In this document: piece after piece, positions 20,127 through 29,448 of the stretch
How positions within the stretch are numbered: position 1 is the stretch's first letter
Layout of the letters: every line of letters begins with the position of its first letter
Assembly (NCBI GenBank): GCA_028281045.1
Contig: JANQKP010000003.1
Location: forward strand, 186,001-250,000
DNA from: Candidatus Altimarinota bacterium
GTDB taxonomy: Bacteria; Patescibacteriota; Gracilibacteria; UM-FILTER-43-11
Reading direction: 5' to 3'
DNA length: 64,000 nucleotides
Notes under the pieces: generated by a model
Told to the model about the DNA's origin: nothing
The model's input: the letters and a program-made list of their open reading frames with translations, nothing else
Database searches by the model: none
Position numbers and translations under genes: made by a program

Positions 20127-20753
20127 TTAAAAGGATTCTCCGAACTTTTCCTTGTGAATAAGGCTATCTACATCCTTTCTAGGCAAACGCTCTGGATAAT
20201 TTTCTCTGTCTGGTTTTCCAATGGCAATCATAAGCGCAATGGCTCTATCTTCTGGGATCTCTAAAAGGGCTTTTAGCTTAGGCTGAGAAAAACCCATCAT
20301 AGGACAAGTCGCAAAGCCCATAGCTTCTGCCACCAGCATAAAGTTCATCGCAGCAAAGGCTGCGTTTCTCACGGCCATTTCACGGCTTTTTTCAGGAGGT
20401 CTATTCCCTTTTAGGGCGTTTACAATAGACTGAGCTTTGTGCTCATTGGCCAGGCCAGAATCTAGCCATTGTTTTCCAATTTCATCCGCATGTCTTTCTA
20501 GCATGGTGTCTGCTAGCACAATCACAAGCGCGCTGCTTTCTTCACAAATCGCCTGGTCATAAGCAAAAGTACGAATTTCTTTTCTCGTTTCAGGGTTTTT
20601 CACCATAATAAATTCCCAAGGTTGGGCGTTGTACCCCGAAGGGGTCAGGCGCACCTTGTCTACAATTTTTTTAAAATCATCCTCAGTAATATCTTCGTTG
20701 GGAAGAAAATGATGACAACTCCGGCGGTTTTCAAATACTTCAAAGAAATCCAT
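20127..20753 (-). CDS. Nitroreductase family protein
   Basis: MDFFEVFENRRSCHHF...RLTPSGYNAQPWEFIMVKN...GKPDRENYPERLPRK. Confidence 0.92.
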   Translation of the reverse strand: MDFFEVFENRRSCHHFLPNEDITEDDFKKIVDKVRLTPSGYNAQPWEFIMVKNPETRKEIRTFAYDQAICEESSALVIVLADTMLERHADEIGKQWLDSGLANEHKAQSIVNALKGNRPPEKSREMAVRNAAFAAMNFMLVAEAMGFATCPMMGFSQPKLKALLEIPEDRAIALMIAIGKPDRENYPERLPRKDVDSLIHKEKFGESF

Positions 20754-20846
20754 ACAGAAAGAACTTACTCTTTTAAGGTCTTATGGTCAATTTATATTGA
20801 TCTCTTAGCCTAAAGTGTTACACTGAGCCTCCTATAACTGCCCCTA

Positions 20847-21362
20847 ATGGCCCTTTCATCAAAACATGTTTCGGAATTTCAGGCCGATGTCTTAAACCAT
20901 GGGCATAGTATTCATGCCCTGCTTAGCATCAACCTAATAGATACTCCAGAAGCGCTCATTGATGCACAAAAAACATTAGAATCAGGGGTTCATTTTGCTG
21001 ATGTTTTTAGAACCATTGCTAAAAAACTCATTAACGAAAAGGTGCTTCCTGACATGATGCAAGAAGCTGGAGTGTTTTGGGATCAGCTGCCTGAAGTCAC
21101 AGGAGCAGTTACTGAATTTGAAAGTAGCATATTTGTTCCAGATGATGCCCTGATATATACGAACATGAAAGGACGTATTCTTTGGTCTCGTAGACATATT
21201 GAAATCGTGGCCCATAGCCCGGACATTGTAGACCCTGCAGTCTTTATTAAGGCCAACAGAAATCATATTGTAGAGCTGGCTGCAGAAGGAGCTCTGGCTG
21301 ATTTAAGAGGCATGCCAAAAGAGCTGTTTAAACCAAATGGTGAATTGGCTTACGTAAACTAG
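20847..21362 (+). CDS. Hypothetical protein
   Basis: 171-aa ORF in native codon usage. Confidence 0.55.
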   Translation: MALSSKHVSEFQADVLNHGHSIHALLSINLIDTPEALIDAQKTLESGVHFADVFRTIAKKLINEKVLPDMMQEAGVFWDQLPEVTGAVTEFESSIFVPDDALIYTNMKGRILWSRRHIEIVAHSPDIVDPAVFIKANRNHIVELAAEGALADLRGMPKELFKPNGELAYVN

Positions 21363-21754
21363 CGCTTTCCTTTACCGCGAGTTTTAATTAGATCTTTCCA
21401 TTCATCTGAAGTGGTCCATGTTTTATCCCCTGGATCTTCGGATTCTTCAATGATAATGCTGTTTTTTTCAGAGTCCACAATAAGCTTGAACCCTGAGTTA
21501 TTTAGCAGTGTCTGTAAATCTCTACGAACGTCTGCAAAAACAGCAGGATGAATGTAAATCATGCCACTTTCAGGGTCATAGGACACATGTTCTTCTGAAA
21601 AGATGTTCATTTGCCCATCTGCTTCGGTAACAGCATCTGCCTTAACGGTTTTTACCACAGCCTCACGTAAGTTATTTTCCATAAGGTAATCTAGCTTTAC
21701 GCTGGCCCCAAAACCTTCACCCGGTGTTTCCATTTTCATTGCTCCTTGGTCCAT
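21359..21754 (-). CDS. Hypothetical protein
   Basis: 131-aa ORF, convergent 4-nt overlap with previous gene. Confidence 0.55.
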   Translation of the reverse strand: MDQGAMKMETPGEGFGASVKLDYLMENNLREAVVKTVKADAVTEADGQMNIFSEEHVSYDPESGMIYIHPAVFADVRRDLQTLLNNSGFKLIVDSEKNSIIIEESEDPGDKTWTTSDEWKDLIKTRGKGKR

Positions 21755-21855
21755 AAAAATTTATTTATCATAATATTATACTATTTTTAGCTAAATATGT
21801 CAATATAGCGCTCTTCTTTTCTTTTGGTATACTTTGGGCACCTTAAAAAACGAAC

Positions 21856-23376
21856 ATGATCAAAAGAGCTCTTATTTCAGTATCAAACAAAGACGGAATC
21901 GTCGACTTTGCCAAAGTTTTATTTGGGAAAGGCGTAGAAATTCTTTCTACCGGTGGAACCGCCAAATTACTCCGTGAAAATGGAGTGGATGTGATGGATG
22001 TAAGCGATTACACCGGACACCCAGAGATCATGGACGGACGTGTTAAAACTTTGCACCCTAAGATTCACGGGGGGCTTCTTGCTGTACGTGATAACGATGA
22101 TCATATGGATCAGGCAGAGCAGCACGATATTGGGATGATTGATATTGTGGTGGTAAACCTTTACCCGTTCAAAGAAACGATTGCTAAAGAAGGGGTAACG
22201 GAACCTGAAGCCATTGAGCAAATAGATATTGGAGGACCTTCTATGCTTAGAAGTGCTGCGAAGAATTTTGCCCACGTTACGGTAGTAACAGACCCAGCGG
22301 ATTACGCAAAAGTGACCGAAGAAATTGAAGCAAATGGTGAAACCTCTGAGGACACGCGTCGAAGACTCGCTGAAAAAGTCTTCGAAGCGACTGCCGCTTA
22401 CGATTCTATGATTGCCAGCTACCTAAACAAAGGTAAAACAGAGACCATTATTGTAGAAAAAGTAGCAGATCTTCGCTACGGAGAAAATCCGCATCAAAGA
22501 GCGGCTTTCTTTAAAGATAAAGATTCTCACACAGGTGCTTCGCTGGTAAATGCAGAGCAAATTCAAGGTAAGGCCATGAGTTATAACAACATCATGGACG
22601 CCGATGCAGCCCTTTCCATGGTGCGTGAATTTAATGAGCCTACAGTGGCATTTATTAAGCACGCTAACCCTTGTGGTATGGCCACAGCAGAAAGTATTAC
22701 AGATGCCTTTATTAATGCCTATGAATGCGATCCTAAATCGGCATTCGGTGGCATTATTGCTATGAATAGAACATGTACTAAAGATCTTGCAGAAAGCATT
22801 ACCAGCAAGTTCTTTGAAGTGGTGCTGGCTCCAGACTTTGAAGACGGTGCTCTTGAAGTATTTAAGGCAAAGGAAAACCTGAGAATTTTAAAGCTAGGAG
22901 AGATTCAGCCAGATCCACTAGCGAATAATCTAAGAAAAGTTTCTGGAGGTCTACTAGTGCAGGATTTAGATACGAAAATCATCACTAAAGATGATATTGA
23001 AGTGGTAACCAAACGCGAACCAACGGAGCAAGAGCTTAAAGATATGCTCTTTGGTTGGAACGTGGTTAAGCACGTGAAAAGTAATGCCATCGTGCTGACT
23101 AAAAACGGCGGAACCGTAGGGATTGGAGCCGGACAAATGAGCCGCGTAGACGCGGTAGAATTAGCCATTAAAAAGGCCTTAGACCGTGAAGATGGCTCAG
23201 TACTAGCTAGTGATGCCTTCTTCCCGTTCCCAGACTCTATTGAAACGGCAGCGCAGCATAAAATTACTGCGATCATTCAGCCTGGAGGATCGATAAAAGA
23301 CGAAGAAGTAATTAAAGCCGCAGATGATGCTGGAATTGCGATGGTGTTTACGAAAACTAGAGCTTTTCTACACTAA
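21856..23376 (+). CDS. purH: Bifunctional AICAR formyltransferase / IMP cyclohydrolase
   Basis: RALISVSNKDGIVDFA, LSTGGTAKLL, RVKTLHPKIHGGLLA, GENPHQRAAFF, KHANPCGMA. Confidence 0.96.
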   Translation: MIKRALISVSNKDGIVDFAKVLFGKGVEILSTGGTAKLLRENGVDVMDVSDYTGHPEIMDGRVKTLHPKIHGGLLAVRDNDDHMDQAEQHDIGMIDIVVVNLYPFKETIAKEGVTEPEAIEQIDIGGPSMLRSAAKNFAHVTVVTDPADYAKVTEEIEANGETSEDTRRRLAEKVFEATAAYDSMIASYLNKGKTETIIVEKVADLRYGENPHQRAAFFKDKDSHTGASLVNAEQIQGKAMSYNNIMDADAALSMVREFNEPTVAFIKHANPCGMATAESITDAFINAYECDPKSAFGGIIAMNRTCTKDLAESITSKFFEVVLAPDFEDGALEVFKAKENLRILKLGEIQPDPLANNLRKVSGGLLVQDLDTKIITKDDIEVVTKREPTEQELKDMLFGWNVVKHVKSNAIVLTKNGGTVGIGAGQMSRVDAVELAIKKALDREDGSVLASDAFFPFPDSIETAAQHKITAIIQPGGSIKDEEVIKAADDAGIAMVFTKTRAFLH

Positions 23377-24055
23377 AAGAAGACTCACAAGGTTTGCCTA
23401 AACAATGATTCACCGAAAGGGCTTCAGGATCATAAATGAACGCAGACTGGGTATGTATTTCACCGTGCCCACAAATAGAAAGTCCCTCCTCTTTTCCCTC
23501 ATGATTTCTCAGGATTTTTTCGATGATATCCTCCTCGGTATTCACCCCTGGAATCGCTTTTTGCGCGTTTTCTAATCTGGTTTTAGACCAGGCTCCATAA
23601 CCTCCTTCTTGGGCCCCTTCTCCGTCTAATAATTGGCTACTGTTGGCTGCTACAAACTGGTCTGCTTCTATCTTTTTGCGCTTCATGTCATAAGGCACTT
23701 TTTCTACTAGGTAAGCCTCATTATTATCTACCACCAGAAAAGAACTGGAGATCTTGGGAGTAGCCTCTATTTTTTCCACACATTCTTTAGCGGTTTTAGC
23801 CGTTAAAAAATCTGGAAAGTGGGGCCAACCACTAGAAAATTCACAGGCATTTTTAGGTTTTAAGGTTCCTTCTACGCAAATTACGCCATGTTCGTTCATG
23901 CCTTCGTACTTTCCATTCCCGTCCATGAGCACCAATTGTTTTACGCCTGCAATTTCAGTGCGTTCTAGGCGCTCATTTTCGTGCTTAAAATCGTTGTCTC
24001 TGTTTTTAAAGACAAGGGTTTTACCATTCCGGCGAATGAATCCAAAGGTGCACAT
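23357..24055 (-). CDS. Ntn-hydrolase-like protein (C45 acyltransferase/NRDE-like)
   Basis: MCTFGFIRRNGKTLVFKNRDND: Cys2 potential nucleophile; overall C45/linear-amide-hydrolase-like layout. Confidence 0.6.
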   Translation of the reverse strand: MCTFGFIRRNGKTLVFKNRDNDFKHENERLERTEIAGVKQLVLMDGNGKYEGMNEHGVICVEGTLKPKNACEFSSGWPHFPDFLTAKTAKECVEKIEATPKISSSFLVVDNNEAYLVEKVPYDMKRKKIEADQFVAANSSQLLDGEGAQEGGYGAWSKTRLENAQKAIPGVNTEEDIIEKILRNHEGKEEGLSICGHGEIHTQSAFIYDPEALSVNHCLGKPCESSFSVEKL

Positions 24056-25041
24056 TAGCGAGCTCTTGGAGCTAGGTTAGTGGTTCTATCTTCTGGAATA
24101 GAAGACTTGGTTCTAGCTCTGGCTTCATTGCTCCAGCGACTAGAAACATTTCCAAATTTATCTACCGCAGCAATGTAGAAATAGTAAGTGCGGTCTTTTT
24201 CTAGACCTCTGATGATCTTGCGGTTGCTATTAGAACGCACCTGGTTTGGCATGTCTTCGAAATCTCTAAGATCTGGATCTATAGAAGACGTTGAATAGCT
24301 AATGATGTAATGAGAAATCCCTTTGTTATCGGTTGAATCTCTCCAGTATACGAGCACGCTGCTATTTCCTGGGATAGCGCGAGCTCTTTTAGGCGTGGTA
24401 GGCAGCACAGTGTCCCCTTCTTCATCTGTCTCAATCACAGGATCCTCTTCTTCGCCTTCTTTACCTTCATCTTTTACAAAAAGGGTTTGGCACACGCCTT
24501 CTTTTTGAGGGAGTACTAGGCGATCTGCCTCTTGCAGTTTGTCTCCCGATTGCAACGCATAAACATAGTCTTGTTTATACCCTAGAATAGGCTGACATTC
24601 GTCTTGATAGTTGATGGTGAACTTATTGTTATCTTCGTCTACCAAAATGGCTTCTTTAGCCACATTTTTCACGTGTTTTACAAAGAGCCTTTCGGTCACC
24701 GGTTCTGCCAGTTCTATGTCGCATTTATGGCGTGAAGAATTAGCAATAATGTCTTCGTTGGCATTTAGTTGTCCGCTTACTGCAAGCGATACCTCTTCGT
24801 AGTTTCTAAGGTCTGAACATCCGCGTGAAACGTGGATCATCCAGCGCTCATCTTCGCCAGCTTTACGAATATCGCTAGAACTGATGACATCTTGGTTTTG
24901 TGCGGCGTGTGGGAATTTAATTACAATGCTACGCTTCCCAAAAGCCTCCACAATTTCTACTTTGCGAGAATAGTCTGCCTGAGCAGGTGTTGCGGCTATA
25001 ATGCTAAGCCCGATGATGAGAAGAAAAAGTAGTTTACGCAT
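24055..25041 (-). CDS. Secreted protein with fibronectin type III domain
   Basis: Signal peptide; NSSVLVYWRDSTDNKGISHYIISYSTSSI...GLEKDRTYYFYIAAVDKFGNVSSRWSNEARARTK. Confidence 0.75.
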   Translation of the reverse strand: MRKLLFLLIIGLSIIAATPAQADYSRKVEIVEAFGKRSIVIKFPHAAQNQDVISSSDIRKAGEDERWMIHVSRGCSDLRNYEEVSLAVSGQLNANEDIIANSSRHKCDIELAEPVTERLFVKHVKNVAKEAILVDEDNNKFTINYQDECQPILGYKQDYVYALQSGDKLQEADRLVLPQKEGVCQTLFVKDEGKEGEEEDPVIETDEEGDTVLPTTPKRARAIPGNSSVLVYWRDSTDNKGISHYIISYSTSSIDPDLRDFEDMPNQVRSNSNRKIIRGLEKDRTYYFYIAAVDKFGNVSSRWSNEARARTKSSIPEDRTTNLAPRAR

Positions 25042-25048
25042 GCGGATA

Positions 25049-25555
25049 TTATAACATAGGCTGTACTCCTTTTTGTTTGCCGTACATGTCCCAATTGAAA
25101 GCAGGGGCTATTTCTCCTGCTTGGCACATAACGACAAGGCCTCCAATAAGGCTTTTTTCTATCTTAAATCTGACATGTTCTACGTGAGAAGCAATGAAAT
25201 CGTAAAGGTCGCATTCTGCGTCTAATTGAAAAGTAAGGTCCAGCTGAACCCCTAGCTCAGGCCTACCTTTGTCAGCCATGGTTACGTAAGGAGTGACCTC
25301 ATTCACAATGGTGATTCCTTCTACGTAGGGAGGCATTTCAATATCTGGATTACTTACCTTTTCAACAAGGGGATAAGCAAGAACTCTTTCCACTTCTGCG
25401 CTAATGTATGCGGCTATATCGATGATATCGAAGGACGCTTTAAGGGGCTCATCAAATTCCATTTCAAAAATCATATCTGCTTCAATTCCGTTCTGACTTC
25501 TTTCAATTTCACATATGAGCAAAGAGCTGGTGGTTTCAATAGTTTTGGGGGGCAT
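25049..25555 (-). CDS. Hypothetical protein
   Basis: 168-aa ORF abutting tilS. Confidence 0.55.
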   Translation of the reverse strand: MPPKTIETTSSLLICEIERSQNGIEADMIFEMEFDEPLKASFDIIDIAAYISAEVERVLAYPLVEKVSNPDIEMPPYVEGITIVNEVTPYVTMADKGRPELGVQLDLTFQLDAECDLYDFIASHVEHVRFKIEKSLIGGLVVMCQAGEIAPAFNWDMYGKQKGVQPML

Positions 25556-26748
25556 TATTTAATTTCTAGTTGTTCTTTAAGTTCTAAAAAGCGTTCATCG
25601 AAACGCATATCGCCTACAGCGACAATGTGGTCGTTTTCATCGACAATAATAGGGATCTTACAGCGTTCTAGCTTGGGCACTTTGGCGTCCACAAAGAAGT
25701 CCTGAAGCTTCTTTGTGCCTTGCATACCACTGGGTTTAAATTTATCTCCTGCTTTCCAAGAGCGTACATAAAGTTTTACTTTAGAGACGCTTTTTACAGT
25801 GTATTTACCCCAAGTCGTTCCCGATTTTTGAATGAGCTCTTTTTTAAGCTCTATTTTTTCAGGGCTTTCTGGTTGAACGCTGATGAAATCATATTCAATG
25901 ATTAAGCTTTTTCCTTTAAAGCTTAGAGTCTTACCAGACTCTCCTTTTTCAATGTGGGCAACCAGTAAATGAATGTGTCTGCTGTATAAATCTTCTTGTC
26001 CTAAAAGCTGAATTAAAACCTCTGCTTTTACATCTTTATCTAAGCTGTTAAAGGCGGTTCTTTCAAAGCGATTATCTGCATAATGCTGCTGCATCCAAGC
26101 CGCGGCTTTGGCAGATAATTCTTTTAGTTTTCTACTTGCTTCTTCGGCTTCTATCAGGATATTTCTAGGATTCTTTTCTTTAATTTCAGCTCTAATTTGG
26201 TTGCGTTTTAGGGTGAGATCGTCGTTAGAGCTATCGTGTACAAATTTGATGCCTTTCTCTTCTAAATAAGTACAAATATCTTCCTTATTAAGGTTGAGCA
26301 TCGGGCGAATGATGTAACCCGATTGATATTGCATGCCGCGAAGGCCGCGAAGGCCTGCCCCACGCTCTTTGTGCATGAGAATGGTCTCTACTTGATCCCC
26401 TTGATGATGTGCTACGGCAATAGCATCTGCCCCAGTTTCTTTACGAAGTTTTTCAAAGTAGGCATAACGGGCTTTTCTCGCCTGAGCTTCCATATTTCCC
26501 TTAGGTAAATTGAGCTGTGTGCGATAAAAAGGAAGCCCTAATTTTTCTGCAGCTGCTTTTACAAAGGCTTCATCACGGTCTGCTTCTTCTCCACGAATTC
26601 CATGGTTGATATGAGCCACTACCATTTTCTGACCTAGTTCATGAAGCATGTGCATTAAAGCCATGCTGTCTGAGCCCCCAGAAACCCCAACCACAATAAG
26701 GTTGAAATCAGGAAGAGCCTTCAAGTTTTTTTCGACAAAACTAAGCAA
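25555..26748 (-). CDS. tilS: tRNA(Ile)-lysidine synthase
   Basis: PP-loop VVGVSGGSDSMALMHML; AHINHGIRGEEADRDEAFV; C-terminal RSWKAGDKFKPSGMQGTKKLQDFFVD. Confidence 0.94.
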   Translation of the reverse strand: MLSFVEKNLKALPDFNLIVVGVSGGSDSMALMHMLHELGQKMVVAHINHGIRGEEADRDEAFVKAAAEKLGLPFYRTQLNLPKGNMEAQARKARYAYFEKLRKETGADAIAVAHHQGDQVETILMHKERGAGLRGLRGMQYQSGYIIRPMLNLNKEDICTYLEEKGIKFVHDSSNDDLTLKRNQIRAEIKEKNPRNILIEAEEASRKLKELSAKAAAWMQQHYADNRFERTAFNSLDKDVKAEVLIQLLGQEDLYSRHIHLLVAHIEKGESGKTLSFKGKSLIIEYDFISVQPESPEKIELKKELIQKSGTTWGKYTVKSVSKVKLYVRSWKAGDKFKPSGMQGTKKLQDFFVDAKVPKLERCKIPIIVDENDHIVAVGDMRFDERFLELKEQLEIK

Positions 26749-26801
26749 ACTAGAGGGGGTAAAGGTTGGCTATAGTATAGCATTTTTCCGAATTTGTACA
26801 G

Positions 26802-27584
26802 TTACTGCCCTGTGTTTATTACCCAGTACCAGCTTCCATACTTGGTCAGCACAAAGCTGTTTTCTCCATCCGTGCATTCGCGGCCCACGGCGTAACTTTC
26901 TGGATCTGTCGCATCTACATTTCCGTCCACTTGGATGAATTCAATATCGGTTTCTACGAGAATGAAATGGGTCACCCCATTTCTAGCAGATCCTCTGTAA
27001 TCTACTTCTGTACACTCTCCTCTTCTAGCCATACCCCGGAAGTTTTCTAAGATCTCTTGTTTCTCATTTTCATCTAGGCTTTGCTGCACTTTTTGCACTG
27101 CAATTTCAGTGAAGTTTTGGTTAATAATACTTTGATACGTGTTGTAACTTTGATCCGCAAAAGAGGTCATAAACACAAAGAGAATAAGAGAGGTTATTAC
27201 ATAAATCGTTTTGTGGATTTTCTTTTCTATGGCCAGCTTTGTAAGCTTGCGGGTGGTGGTGGCATAAACAATGAAAATATTCAGTAAAAGCACCACGGCA
27301 AAGACCTGAATTTCTGGGGTAGCATTTTCTAAGATTTCTAAGGTTCCCGTGGTGTAAAACAGACCAAAGGCTAGAAGCAATATAAGAAGCCTACTAATAA
27401 CTTTAATGACTTTTCCATAATGCACCTCAGCCTTAATAATAAAATCTATTACAAAAGCCCAGTTGCTCATACCCAGGCGGTTCAGGATAAAAATAATGAG
27501 CACCTCGATTAAAGTAAACGCTACGAAAAATGAAACGAAGAAAATCACTTGAGGTACGATGCTGCCAGCGAGGCCAATGTCCAT
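26802..27584 (-). CDS. Multi-pass membrane protein, hypothetical
   Basis: 260-aa ORF with several TM segments and a soluble C-terminal domain. Confidence 0.6.
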   Translation of the reverse strand: MDIGLAGSIVPQVIFFVSFFVAFTLIEVLIIFILNRLGMSNWAFVIDFIIKAEVHYGKVIKVISRLLILLLAFGLFYTTGTLEILENATPEIQVFAVVLLLNIFIVYATTTRKLTKLAIEKKIHKTIYVITSLILFVFMTSFADQSYNTYQSIINQNFTEIAVQKVQQSLDENEKQEILENFRGMARRGECTEVDYRGSARNGVTHFILVETDIEFIQVDGNVDATDPESYAVGRECTDGENSFVLTKYGSWYWVINTGQ

Positions 27585-27670
27585 TTGTTTTTATTATTTG
27601 GCCTGAATTATACAGATTTTTAAGACGAAAAAACAGCTGAAAACGGCTGTCAATTCAAAGTGCCCTATAC

Positions 27671-27699
27671 TTGACAAATTGAGGTTTACTTATTATAAT
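27671..27699 (+). promoter_or_regulatory. Perfect-consensus sigma70 promoter
   Basis: TTGACA-N17-TATAAT. Confidence 0.8.
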
Positions 27700-27761
27700 A
27701 TTTCGGCTAAATTTTCTTAGCTTACACGTAAGTCTGCTTCGCAGTGCTTACTTGTTCCTTT

Positions 27762-27772
27762 CCAAAGTAGTC
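27762..27772 (+). repeat. Left arm of gene-flanking inverted repeat (5' UTR)
   Basis: CCAAAGTAGTC, perfect inverted match to 28667-28677. Confidence 0.75.
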
Positions 27773-27817
27773 CCCCTTTTTTAAATATTCACGCAGTTCA
27801 CATTCCGAGGAGGAATA

Positions 27818-28663
27818 ATGGTAGATACAGTAAAAAGAAAGGCTCGCAACGCGGCTGGACTTATCGTTTTGACGGTACTTCTAAGTTGCGGCGGCCAAGA
27901 AACCAAGCAGATCAAGATCAAAGGCAAAGACGGCGAAGAGACGATTGTTGCGGCGGCCGATACAACGGTCACCACCGAGCCTGGAAAAGACCTGGAAGAC
28001 ACCACCTTGAGCGGCCTCGAGCACATCATTGGTGGTGGTGAATCCCTGGCAGCCTATGGCATGTCTCGGGTCGCTTTCCGTTTTACCAACTACCCCGCTG
28101 AAACCTACGCCATCGGTATCGAAGGTGAAGGAATCATTGCGGAAGATGTTGGTGGAGGCGACGCCCTGACTATCCAGATTGGCATTCCAATCGGTCAAGA
28201 AAAGGTCGTCGATTTCTATTTCGAAGACCTGCACGGCAATCAACTTGCTGTTCACCGCAATCAGGTGATCAGCATGGCTCTCACCATGCTCAATAACGAG
28301 CTCGATGCCCCTTTAAATAGTCGTTTTCCGCGGCAAGATGGTGGAGAAGATGTTCTTCACGTCGAAGCCGGCGAAACCTACGACATTGACCTGGAGAACG
28401 AAGGCAAACTCCAGCTGATCAAAGGCAAAGTGCGCAACGTCCGGCGCATGCGCTTCCAACATTTGGGCGAAGAAACTGGTTTTTACCGCATCGAAATGTC
28501 TGAAGGACTTCGCGCCCATGTCATTCAAAATGGCGCGGAGACTCCGTATGGCGACAACGGTCTGGAACTCCAGCCAGGAGAGACGGTTGGGATTTATCCC
28601 TCGTTTAGCTCATCCTGGAGCGGCGAAACCACTAGCGCTGAGGTATGCGTGATGCCCCAGTGA
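27818..28663 (+). CDS. Lipoprotein with atypical (GC-rich) codon usage
   Basis: Lipobox LTVLLSCGG; strong SD GAGGAGGAATAATG; own promoter and 3' hairpin. Confidence 0.75.
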   Translation: MVDTVKRKARNAAGLIVLTVLLSCGGQETKQIKIKGKDGEETIVAAADTTVTTEPGKDLEDTTLSGLEHIIGGGESLAAYGMSRVAFRFTNYPAETYAIGIEGEGIIAEDVGGGDALTIQIGIPIGQEKVVDFYFEDLHGNQLAVHRNQVISMALTMLNNELDAPLNSRFPRQDGGEDVLHVEAGETYDIDLENEGKLQLIKGKVRNVRRMRFQHLGEETGFYRIEMSEGLRAHVIQNGAETPYGDNGLELQPGETVGIYPSFSSSWSGETTSAEVCVMPQ

Positions 28664-28666
28664 TTT

Positions 28667-28677
28667 GACTACTTTGG
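28667..28677 (+). repeat. Right arm of gene-flanking inverted repeat (3' UTR)
   Basis: GACTACTTTGG starting 4 nt after the TGA stop. Confidence 0.75.
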
Positions 28678-28684
28678 GCTCTGA

Positions 28685-28710
28685 GAGCGTCCGGTGAAAA
28701 CCGGACGCTC
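28685..28710 (+). terminator. 3' hairpin with GAAA loop
   Basis: GAGCGTCCGGT-GAAA-ACCGGACGCTC then TTAACCTTATCTTTT. Confidence 0.65.
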
Positions 28711-28792
28711 TTAACCTTATCTTTTCTACTAGAAATTCTATTGCAAAAACCTTGCCAATTTGGTAGGATGAAACACACAAGGAAAACTATCT

Positions 28793-29311
28793 ATGAAAAA
28801 TGCCTTAAAAAGCATCGGGGGAAAGGGTTTGGATCTAGCTAGATCAGGTGCAAAACACCTTGCTTTGTTCACGGCAGCGACTGGTATGCTCAACTACATT
28901 GATGGAGCTGGAGATCGCCAAAGACGCCTTGCCGAAGCGCAAGAACATACACCTAAAGTGGTTCAAGTTTACCGCGATAGTATTGATGCAACCCTAAAAG
29001 CTATGAGTGGAACTGAAGTAACTCCTGGTTCGGGAGTTTCGGAGGCGAAACGCCAGCTATATATTGCTATGCAAAATGGGTCGATTACCCCAAATTTAGC
29101 TCATGATGCTGAGTTAGCAGGTGAAAGTCTGAAACTCTTTGATATGGAATGGGGTGGTGATAACTATGTTTTCGCCTTCAGAGATGGAAAATTAATCCAC
29201 GTAGGAAGCGATCTTGAAGAAGTTCAAAATCAGCTTGCTCAAGTGGGAGATACACGTGATAGCATTCAAGCGCTTAACACTCACGTGGATCTAGATTCAA
29301 CAATGGCTTAA
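28793..29311 (+). CDS. Hypothetical protein
   Basis: 172-aa ORF in native codon style. Confidence 0.6.
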   Translation: MKNALKSIGGKGLDLARSGAKHLALFTAATGMLNYIDGAGDRQRRLAEAQEHTPKVVQVYRDSIDATLKAMSGTEVTPGSGVSEAKRQLYIAMQNGSITPNLAHDAELAGESLKLFDMEWGGDNYVFAFRDGKLIHVGSDLEEVQNQLAQVGDTRDSIQALNTHVDLDSTMA

Positions 29312-29394
29312 TATAAAAACAGAAAGTTTTCGTATCGATATATTTTCTTCGGTTTTCATGATATAATTTCAATGTCAAAACTGGGACTTTACTA

Positions 29395-29422
29395 TTGACA
29401 AAAAACAAAAATAAAGTATAAT
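29395..29422 (+). promoter_or_regulatory. Sigma70-type promoter
   Basis: TTGACA-N16-TATAAT upstream of the 29449 ORF. Confidence 0.7.
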
Positions 29423-29448
29423 AATTTTCTATAATTATTTTATACTTC

